Positions 17,165 to 23,565 of a stretch of 64,000 nucleotides of DNA are shown here, one piece after another. Made by a program: the position numbers and the translations under genes. A model generated the notes under the pieces. The model saw nothing but the letters and a program-made list of their open reading frames with translations, was not told where the DNA came from and made no database searches. The first letter of the stretch is position 1; every line of letters starts with the position of its first letter. The stretch is from Caulobacter vibrioides OR37 (GTDB lineage: Bacteria; Pseudomonadota; Alphaproteobacteria; Caulobacterales; Caulobacteraceae), in the NCBI RefSeq assembly GCF_000372645.1, contig NZ_APMP01000001.1, positions 1-64,000 on the forward strand, read 5' to 3'.

Positions 17165-19471
17165 CTAGAACTTGGTGGCGAGTTCGACGCCGAAGGTGCG
17201 GGGCGGGCCGAACGAGGACACCGCGTCGCCCAGGATGTCGATGATATTGGTGCGATAGACCTTGTCGCCGAGGTTCCGCGCCCAGATCGACGCCGACCAG
17301 GGTTTGTCCGGCGGCGCCAGGGTGATGCGCCCGTCGAGCAGGCCGTAGGGCTTTTCGGTCTGGACGTTGTCGGGGGCCCAGTAGAGCTTGCCTTGCTTCT
17401 TGTAGGCCAGTCGGAACTGAAGGGCGTCTTCCATGCCCAGGACGCTGGTCGTGTACTCGACCCCGGCCGACACTTGGTACTTCGGTGTCCGCTGCATGAA
17501 GAGGTTATTGTACGAGATCTTCGTCACCGGATCGACATAGTCGGTGTACTTGGCGTTCAGCACCGAACCGCCCAGCCATAGGCGCACGCCGTGGGCCGGG
17601 GCGATCTGGAACTCGCTCTCGACGCCCTTGATCTCGGCCGCGCCGGCGTTGGCGATGACGTTGCAGAGGCAGGTGCCGTCGGTGCGCTGCACCTGCAGGT
17701 CCGTATAGTCCATGAAGAACACCGAGGTGTTCCAACGCGCGCGGCGGTTCAGGAACTCCCACTTGTAGCCGGCCTCGTAATTGGTGACCGACTCCGGCCG
17801 ATAGGCCTGACGGGCGGCGAAGGCGTTGGGCGCGTCGTTCTGGAAGCCGCCGCCCTTGAAGCCGACCGAAACGGTCAGATAGGTCATCAGGTCCGCCGTC
17901 GGGGTCCAGGTCAGGGTGGCCTGCGGCGTGACCTTCGACCACTTCTCGCCATACGGCGTCGAGAAGCCGGCCGCGTCGGTCAGAGGCGTTAGGGGCGTGG
18001 TGTCGTTCGGCTTGAACCGATCGCCCAGCGCGATGGCCTTGCCCAGCTGGGTCCCGCTCTTCTTGTCGGTGGTGTAGCGGACGCCGGCTTCCAGCTTCAG
18101 GGTGTCGGTGAACTTGTAGCCAAGCTGGGCGAAGGCAGCGAGGTCGCGGTTCAGGCCATGGTCGTCCCAAAGGCTCTCGCCGGACAGAGCCGCCAGCACC
18201 GTGCTCTCGCCCCAGAAGTGGTTCAGCTGATGCACCTTGTTGTGCAGGTAGAAGGCCCCGAGGATCCAGTCGAAACGGCTGTCTTTATAGTGCGACGTCA
18301 GGCGGAATTCCTGGGTGAACTGGGCGATGTCCTCGACGAAACTGACCGGTTCGGCGAACAGCAGGGGCGTGATGACGCCGTAGCCATTGGTCGGGCCGAC
18401 GCCCGACTGGTCGTACATCGTGAAGGCCTGGCCGCCGCGATAACCGGTCACCGAGGTGAAGCCGATATCGGGCGTGATGTCCTTGTCGACCTTCAGGATG
18501 AAGCTGGCGGACTCGTGCTGAACGCGCTGGCGGGTCGGCGCGGCGTCGCCCTGATACTGCGGCCAGGTCGGCAGGCTCTCGCGGATCGACAGGCCGCCCC
18601 GCAAGGCGGCGATGGCCAGCCGCGCCTTGTACCAGGGCGCGAAGCACTGCGCGGCGGTGGTGCAGGTGGTCTCGCCCATGCCGACGCGGTTGGGACCATT
18701 GCTGGTGTCCCAGTTGTAGTCGGCGATGAAGCGAACGCGCAGGTCGCTGCCTTCCGGCTTGTAGAGCAACTGGCCGCGGATCTGCTTGGAGTCGAGGTTC
18801 TCCAGATCGACATCGTGCAGGATGTCCTTGGCGTAGCCGGAGTGGTTGATCGTCTGGAACGACAGGCGGCCGGCCAGGCTGTCGGTGATCGGGCCGGTCA
18901 CGTGACCCGTGGTCTGCTGCAGATTGTAGTTGCCCAGGGTGACGGCGACATGGCCGCCATAATCGAATTGCGGGGCGGCCGAGATGACGCTGATGGCGCC
19001 GCCGGCGACGTTCTTGCCCAGCACCACGCCCTGCGGTCCCCGGATCAGCTCGATGCGGTCGGTGTCGTAGAACGAGGTGTTCAGATTGCCAGAGCGGCTG
19101 ACATAGACGTCGTCGACGAAGGTCGAGACCGACTGGTCGGCGGTGGGGGCGGAAAGGCGGGTGTTGACCACGCCGCGGATGTTCAGCTCCAGCGCCTGCG
19201 GCGAGTTCTGGGTGAAGGACAGGCCAACGGTGGCGTGGCCCAGATCCTCGGAATTCATGATCTTGTTGCGCGCCAGGGCCTCGCCCGCGACGGCCGAGAT
19301 CGACAGCGGCGCCTGCTGCAGGTTCACCTCGCGCTTCTGGGCGGTGACCACCAGTTCTTCCAGGGTGTTTTGGCCCTTTTCCGGAGAGGGCGGGGTCGCG
19401 GCGAAGGCTGGGACGGCCAGGCTGGCCCCCGCCAGCAGGGCCAGCACGGATGCGGATTGAGACAGTTTCAT
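17165..19471 (-). CDS. TonB-dependent outer-membrane receptor (island)
   Basis: A 768-residue receptor for active uptake across the outer membrane. A signal peptide (MKLSQSASVLALLAGASLAV..AFA) precedes a TonB box region (LEELVVTAQKRE), a plug domain with DRIELIRGPQGVVLGKN, and a beta-barrel ending in the aromatic residue of GVELATKF. A longer in-frame reading upstream exists, but the ATG after GGGGAGGTCAT begins the signal peptide. It is first in an operon with two SnoaL-like genes. A CTCGTAACGCAAG dyad lies 282 bp upstream. It is presumed to import the island substrate. Confidence 0.92.
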   Translation of the reverse strand: MKLSQSASVLALLAGASLAVPAFAATPPSPEKGQNTLEELVVTAQKREVNLQQAPLSISAVAGEALARNKIMNSEDLGHATVGLSFTQNSPQALELNIRGVVNTRLSAPTADQSVSTFVDDVYVSRSGNLNTSFYDTDRIELIRGPQGVVLGKNVAGGAISVISAAPQFDYGGHVAVTLGNYNLQQTTGHVTGPITDSLAGRLSFQTINHSGYAKDILHDVDLENLDSKQIRGQLLYKPEGSDLRVRFIADYNWDTSNGPNRVGMGETTCTTAAQCFAPWYKARLAIAALRGGLSIRESLPTWPQYQGDAAPTRQRVQHESASFILKVDKDITPDIGFTSVTGYRGGQAFTMYDQSGVGPTNGYGVITPLLFAEPVSFVEDIAQFTQEFRLTSHYKDSRFDWILGAFYLHNKVHQLNHFWGESTVLAALSGESLWDDHGLNRDLAAFAQLGYKFTDTLKLEAGVRYTTDKKSGTQLGKAIALGDRFKPNDTTPLTPLTDAAGFSTPYGEKWSKVTPQATLTWTPTADLMTYLTVSVGFKGGGFQNDAPNAFAARQAYRPESVTNYEAGYKWEFLNRRARWNTSVFFMDYTDLQVQRTDGTCLCNVIANAGAAEIKGVESEFQIAPAHGVRLWLGGSVLNAKYTDYVDPVTKISYNNLFMQRTPKYQVSAGVEYTTSVLGMEDALQFRLAYKKQGKLYWAPDNVQTEKPYGLLDGRITLAPPDKPWSASIWARNLGDKVYRTNIIDILGDAVSSFGPPRTFGVELATKF

Positions 19472-19753
19472 ATGACCTCCCCGTCGTTGGGCCGCGCCGT
19501 CGTTCGGTCTTCGGGCCCGCCTGATGTCGATGCTCGCCGCGCGGCGAGTTGTTCTCGAATTTCGGGGCGACGGTTGGGGTCGAGCGGTTCTGACCAAGGC
19601 CTGGATCAGAAGCTTGCATAAGCCGAGACGCTTGCTCGATGGGGCGGCGAGAAAGGAACGCTCTGCCGCGCGCCGTGAAACCCAGCCGGACGCTCCTCCC
19701 TGTACCGTTGTTGTTCTAATTTGGCCTCTGAATAGGAGAATTGCCCGTTTAGT

Positions 19754-19766
19754 CTCGTAACGCAAG
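19754..19766. promoter_or_regulatory. Island dyad site g
   Basis: CTCGTAACGCAAG reads CTTGCGTTACGAG on the minus strand: CTTG and CGAG arms around a 5-base centre. It is 282 bp upstream of the receptor start, further than the other sites, so it could belong to an upstream promoter or be shared with the divergent gene. Confidence 0.4.
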
Positions 19767-19855
19767 TCGCTATTTGCGGGCGCGTACCGGAGCGTCGATG
19801 TGGCGTCGGAAATGCGCGTTCTCCCATCGACAGAGAGTCCCTCGTCGCAATAAGT

Positions 19856-19868
19856 ATTGATATGCAAG
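19856..19868. promoter_or_regulatory. Island dyad site c
   Basis: ATTGATATGCAAG (CTTGCATATCAAT on the minus strand) is 43 bp upstream of the LEH-like gene start. Spacing and orientation match site d upstream of the second exported LEH-like gene. Confidence 0.5.
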
Positions 19869-19911
19869 CTTATGAGCGCCGAGAGCGCGCGGCGAACCAA
19901 TGGAGAGGAAA

Positions 19912-20322
19912 ATGCCAAACACCGATCGCAAGGTCGCCCTGGGGCTGGAAATGGTCGAGGCCTGGAACACCCAGAACTGGCGCAAGATCGCCGACATGTT
20001 CACGCCCGACGGCGTACTGCATTCGATGATGGTCGAGCCCGTGGTCGGGCGGGAGGCGATCTATAAGCGCGTCCACGCGCTGTCCGACGGGCTGGAGTCG
20101 ATCGAGCTGAAGATCCACAACATTGGCGTCGTCGGCGAGGTCCTGTTCGTCGAACGCACCGACACCTTCACCATTCGAGGCAAGTACGGCTCCACGCCCG
20201 TGGTCGGGGTGTTGGAGTTCGATGGCGACCTGATCAAGGTCTGGCGCGAGTATTACGACCGCGCCCACCTGCTGAAGGCGATGGGTCTGACCACCGACTT
20301 TGATCAATCTTCGCGTCACTGA
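19912..20322 (+). CDS. Limonene-1,2-epoxide-hydrolase-like protein 1
   Basis: A 136-residue cytoplasmic NTF2-fold protein. FVERTDTF and WREYYD carry the Arg-Asp pair and second Asp that form the Asp-Arg-Asp catalytic triad of limonene-1,2-epoxide hydrolases. The tyrosine and asparagine that hold the attacking water (YxN in the known enzyme) appear as HSM, so activity may differ. The start is the ATG after GGAGAGGAAA; another ATG four codons earlier overlaps the ribosome site. It is driven by dyad site c and close in sequence to the gene at 21682. Confidence 0.78.
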   Translation: MPNTDRKVALGLEMVEAWNTQNWRKIADMFTPDGVLHSMMVEPVVGREAIYKRVHALSDGLESIELKIHNIGVVGEVLFVERTDTFTIRGKYGSTPVVGVLEFDGDLIKVWREYYDRAHLLKAMGLTTDFDQSSRH

Positions 20323-20330
20323 CCCGCTAA

Positions 20331-20360
20331 GAAAAAGGGCGGACACGCAAGTGTCCGCCC
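20331..20360 (-). terminator. Rho-independent terminator
   Basis: On the minus strand a 10-bp stem GGGCGGACAC / GTGTCCGCCC with a 4-base loop is followed by TTTTTC. It terminates the leftward SDR-SnoaL operon and lies just after the convergent LEH-like gene. Confidence 0.85.
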
Positions 20361-20394
20361 AGGTCGCGAGGCAGAGTAGAGAAGCGGAATGGAA

Positions 20395-20781
20395 TTAGCG
20401 GCCGAAGGGCCGCAGCTGGGCCGACTTGGCGGAGTCGAGATATTCGTCCAGGCGGGTGATCAGCCCGTTCTCGATCTTGACCACGACGCAGGCGTCCATC
20501 GCCCACTTCTCGCCGTTTGGCAGGGTGGCCTCGAGGATATGCTGCTGCACGAAGCCGTCGGGCAGGGCCTCGACGCGCAGCACGCGGTAGAAGCGATCGG
20601 GCAGGGTCTTCACGAACCACGCCAGCACCTTCAGGTTCTGGTCGACGGTCTGCTCGATATTGTCGGTGTTGTGCCACAGCTTGGCGTCGGGGGCGTAGAA
20701 GGCGCGCACGGCCTCGCCGTCGCCATCCTGGATGGCGGCCACGAAGCGCTTGGCGAAATCCACATAGTCGGGCTTTGACAT
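20395..20781 (-). CDS. SnoaL-like NTF2-fold protein
   Basis: A 128-residue small protein beginning MSKPDYVDFAKRFVAAIQDGDGEAV, with the cone-shaped NTF2 fold pattern (helices then strands such as MDACVVVKIENGLITRLDEYLD). It lacks the ERxD and WREYxD residues of the four LEH-like neighbours, so it belongs to a different SnoaL branch (polyketide-cyclase or ketosteroid-isomerase-like). It starts 9 bp after the SDR stop and is cotranscribed with it. Its role in the island is not predictable. Confidence 0.75.
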   Translation of the reverse strand: MSKPDYVDFAKRFVAAIQDGDGEAVRAFYAPDAKLWHNTDNIEQTVDQNLKVLAWFVKTLPDRFYRVLRVEALPDGFVQQHILEATLPNGEKWAMDACVVVKIENGLITRLDEYLDSAKSAQLRPFGR

Positions 20782-20790
20782 GTCGGCTCC

Positions 20791-21549
20791 TCAGCGGCCG
20801 GTGGTGACGCGCTCGCCCAGCAGCGAGCGGCGCATGGAGACTTCGAGGCCCTTGGGGTCGCGAGCCAGATTGGCGCGGACGTCGATGGCCATGAAGTCGG
20901 TGTCGACCTCGTCCGCCTCGCGCTTGATCGCCTTCAGGCCCGCCTCGGCGATCGTGGCCGGGGTTTCCTTGAAGCCCTCGACGTGGCTGGCCATGCGCGT
21001 GTCGACCGAGCCGACGATCAAGGCCACGACATTGGTGCCCTGGGGCAGGAGCTCGGCGCGCAGGCAGGTGCTCATGGCGCGCGCCGCGAACTTGGACGGG
21101 CTGTAGCCGCCCATGCCCGGCACCGCGACGATGCCGCCGGCCGACAGCACGTTGACGATCGCGCTCTTGCCGGCCTTGGCCAGGATCGGCGCGAAGGCGC
21201 GAGCCATGGTCAGGGGGCCAAAATAGTTGACCTCCATCTCGCCGCGCGCCGCGCTCAGGTCCGGCGCCTTCATCAGCGTCTGCATCGAGAACTGGCCGGC
21301 GTTATTGACCACGATCGTGACGTCCTGGCACTGAGCCGCGGCGGCCTCGATCGTGCTGGCGTCGCTGACGTCCAGCTTGACCGCCACGACCTTGCCCTGG
21401 CCCTCGGCGACCAGGTGCGCGGCGTTAGCCGGATCGCGCGCGCCGACATAGACCTTGGCCGCGCCGGCCGCGAGGAAGGCGCGGACGAACGCCTCGCCGA
21501 TCCCGCGATTGCCGCCCGTGACCAGGGCGACGCTGTCCTTGATATCCAT
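20791..21549 (-). CDS. Short-chain dehydrogenase/reductase
   Basis: A 252-residue SDR with TGGNRGIG cofactor loop, NNAG and the catalytic YSPSK. ATG follows GGGAGGAAACAGGA; a longer in-frame reading to 21609 is Arg-rich and unlikely. It may oxidise or reduce a hydroxyl or keto group of the island substrate. It is divergent from the exported LEH-like gene, with dyad site d between them, and leads a two-gene operon ending at a clear terminator. Confidence 0.88.
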   Translation of the reverse strand: MDIKDSVALVTGGNRGIGEAFVRAFLAAGAAKVYVGARDPANAAHLVAEGQGKVVAVKLDVSDASTIEAAAAQCQDVTIVVNNAGQFSMQTLMKAPDLSAARGEMEVNYFGPLTMARAFAPILAKAGKSAIVNVLSAGGIVAVPGMGGYSPSKFAARAMSTCLRAELLPQGTNVVALIVGSVDTRMASHVEGFKETPATIAEAGLKAIKREADEVDTDFMAIDVRANLARDPKGLEVSMRRSLLGERVTTGR

Positions 21550-21626
21550 GCTTCCTGTTTCCTCCCTGCGCCGTCGTCGGCTCGGGCGCCTTGGCTGGCG
21601 TCTTGTCATGACCCTAGCATCATGGT

Positions 21627-21639
21627 CTTGTTATGCAAG
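21627..21639. promoter_or_regulatory. Island dyad site d (best copy)
   Basis: CTTGTTATGCAAG, or CTTGCATAACAAG on the other strand, has perfect CTTG/CAAG arms around five bases. It lies 42 bp before the rightward LEH-like gene and 77 bp before the leftward SDR, so one bound regulator could control both. Confidence 0.55.
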
Positions 21640-21681
21640 TGATGCCGTCGCGTCAGAACGGCGAATAATTCGGGAGGACGC

Positions 21682-22128
21682 ATGAAGATCGCGGGAGCGC
21701 TTTTGGCTCTAGCCCTGTTGGCTGGCTCGGCCCAGGCTCAGGACACAGACGCCAGCCGCCTGGCCACGGCGCGAGAGATGATCCACGCCTGGAAGGTGGC
21801 CGATTGGCGCAAGGTCGCCGATCTGTTCGCCGAGGACGGGTCGTTGAAGTCGATGATGCTGCCGCCGGTCAACGGCCGCGAGGCGATCTACGCGCGCATC
21901 GCCGCCCTGGGAAAGGGCGCGCCGGACGGGGTGACGCTGGACGTCGCCCATATCGGCGTGATCGACGGCCTGGTGTTCATGGAGCGCACCGACCGCTTCA
22001 CCTACAACGGCCATCCAGGCGCCGTGCCGGTCGTGGGCGTCCTCGACATTCGCGGCGGCAAGGTCAAGGAATGGCGCGAGTATTATGATCGGGCCAGCCT
22101 GGAGAAGGCGCTGAAGGGCGAGCCTTAA
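21682..22128 (+). CDS. Exported limonene-1,2-epoxide-hydrolase-like protein 2
   Basis: A 148-residue protein with a cleavable signal peptide (MKIAGALLALALLAGSAQA) and an NTF2-fold domain close to the protein at 19912. FMERTDRF and WREYYD keep the Asp-Arg-Asp triad of limonene-epoxide hydrolases; the water-holding Tyr/Asn positions read KSM. A periplasmic location is unusual for this family and would put epoxide or lactone handling right behind the TonB receptor. ATG follows CGGGAGGACGC. Its stop overlaps the convergent thiolase stop by four bases. Confidence 0.78.
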   Translation: MKIAGALLALALLAGSAQAQDTDASRLATAREMIHAWKVADWRKVADLFAEDGSLKSMMLPPVNGREAIYARIAALGKGAPDGVTLDVAHIGVIDGLVFMERTDRFTYNGHPGAVPVVGVLDIRGGKVKEWREYYDRASLEKALKGEP

Positions 22129-23333
22129 CCCGCCCGCTCCAGCACCATCGCCGCCCCGACGCCGACGCCGCCGGTCGCCACGACGAGGCCGGTCTCGGTG
22201 TCGAACTGGGCCATGTCGTCCAGCAGGGTCGTCGTCAGGATCGCGCCGGTCGCGCCCATCGGATGGCCCATGGCCAGATGGCCGCCATTGGGATTGAGGC
22301 GGTCGGGGTCGTAGTCGTGGTCGCGCTCGAACAGCACCGGTACGGCGGCGAAGGCTTCCATCACCTCGGCGACGCCGACCTGATCCAGGCGGAGGCCGGC
22401 GGCGCCGAGCGCCTTGTCCATCGCCGTCGGACCGGCCGTCAGCTGCAGCACGTGGTCGCCGGCCGCCTCGCCGAGCGCGCGGATTCGCGCGACGGGCTGA
22501 AGGCCCAGCCGCCGTCCCGCCTCCGCCGAGCCGACCAGGGTCAGGGCCGCGCCATCGGAGATCGGCGGGCAATGCGCGATGGAATGCAGGTGCCGGACCT
22601 CGTCGAGATCGGGGAGGGCGCCCAGCAGAATGTCGTCATAGCCCTGGGCGCCGACCGCCTGGAACACCGGCGGCAGCCGGGCCAGGGTCGAGCCGTCGCC
22701 GTAGTCGCGGATATTCTCGTCTCGATCCAGGACCGTCTCGCCATCGGCGCCGCGCATGGCGATGACGCGTCCGGCGTATCGGCCGGCGCTCCAGGCCGCC
22801 GCGGCGCGGCGGTGCGAGCGCAGCACGGCCGCGTCGAGGCTTTCGCGGGACAGGCCCTCGCGGGTCGCCAGCAGGTCGGCCGCCAGACCGACGGGAACCC
22901 ATCCCATCCGTCGGGCCAGATCCATGTCGCTGTAGAAGTCGGCCTTGTCGGAAAGAAACGGCGATTGGGACATGCTCTCGACGCCGCCGGCCAGGGCCAG
23001 CTGGGCCTGGCCCGTCGCCACCCGCCGAGCGGCGTCGGCGATCGCGCTGAGGCCCGAAACGCAGAAGTTGTTGATGGTCAGGCAGGAGACCGTGTCGGGC
23101 AGTCCCGCCAGGATCCGCGCCGCCAGGGCCAGGTGCCCGCCTTGCGGTCCGCTCTGGGTCACGCAGCCGAGAGTGAAATGGTCGATCGTGTCCAAGGCCT
23201 CGGCCCGGTTTCGCGCCTTCAGGGCCTCGACCAACTGGGCGATCAGACCCGCGGGCTTCAGGCCGGCCAGCGAACCGTCAGGGCGTCCCTTGCCGCGCGG
23301 GGCGCGGACGGCGTCGAAGATGAACACATCCAT
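22125..23333 (-). CDS. Thiolase-fold protein lacking two active-site residues
   Basis: A 402-residue thiolase. INNFCVSGL provides the nucleophilic cysteine, and GGHLAMGHPMGATG the catalytic histidine. However, the NEAF motif reads VMEAFAAVP (Asn to Met) and the usual CxGGGxG near the C-terminus reads ATGGVGVG (Cys to Ala). It therefore lacks the general acid/base cysteine and the oxyanion asparagine of normal thiolases. It may catalyse a modified reaction or bind acyl-CoA. A dyad site lies 45 bp upstream of the start. Confidence 0.85.
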   Translation of the reverse strand: MDVFIFDAVRAPRGKGRPDGSLAGLKPAGLIAQLVEALKARNRAEALDTIDHFTLGCVTQSGPQGGHLALAARILAGLPDTVSCLTINNFCVSGLSAIADAARRVATGQAQLALAGGVESMSQSPFLSDKADFYSDMDLARRMGWVPVGLAADLLATREGLSRESLDAAVLRSHRRAAAAWSAGRYAGRVIAMRGADGETVLDRDENIRDYGDGSTLARLPPVFQAVGAQGYDDILLGALPDLDEVRHLHSIAHCPPISDGAALTLVGSAEAGRRLGLQPVARIRALGEAAGDHVLQLTAGPTAMDKALGAAGLRLDQVGVAEVMEAFAAVPVLFERDHDYDPDRLNPNGGHLAMGHPMGATGAILTTTLLDDMAQFDTETGLVVATGGVGVGAAMVLERAG

Positions 23334-23378
23334 GGAATGGCCTTGGCGAGTCTGGGCGTGTCTTGCCCTCGCCAGTAG

Positions 23379-23391
23379 CTTGCATAACGAG
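23379..23391. promoter_or_regulatory. Island dyad site e
   Basis: CTTGCATAACGAG, one base from the consensus, is 45 bp upstream of the leftward thiolase start. It is the last copy before the zinc receptor region, marking the right edge of the putative regulon. Confidence 0.5.
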
Positions 23392-23515
23392 ATTAATCAG
23401 GCAATGACGATCGCGTCGCGGCGATCGCCGCTATTTGCCCGCGCGCTGGGCGCGGCGTGACCGAAAAGCATCACAAGCTCCGGGCTCGCACATTCCCGCA
23501 AACGGGCGCTTGCCA

Positions 23516-23532
23516 ATGTTACGGTATAACAT
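23516..23532. promoter_or_regulatory. Candidate Zur box
   Basis: ATGTTACGGTATAACAT is a 17-bp imperfect palindrome (ATGTTA arms) 33 bp upstream of a ZnuD-like receptor. Bacterial Zur operators are AT-rich dyads of the ATGTTATA...TATAACAT kind, so the match in sequence and place is good. Confidence 0.6.
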
Positions 23533-23565
23533 AATAAGGCGTGGCTTGTTTTTAGGAGAAGCCAT

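Larger units (their letters stand above)
19472..19911. other. 440-bp divergent regulatory region
   Basis: This gene-free stretch separates the leftward TonB receptor operon from a rightward LEH-like gene. It holds two copies of the island dyad (19754-19766 and 19856-19868) and is less GC-rich than its surroundings near 19720-19870. I see no reading frame with coding character and no hairpin terminator; both promoters should be here. Confidence 0.6.

Noticed and set aside
19472..19918. 149-codon upstream extension of the island TonB receptor
   Set aside because: The extension lacks coding character, covers the regulatory region, and precedes a clear signal peptide with its own ribosome site.
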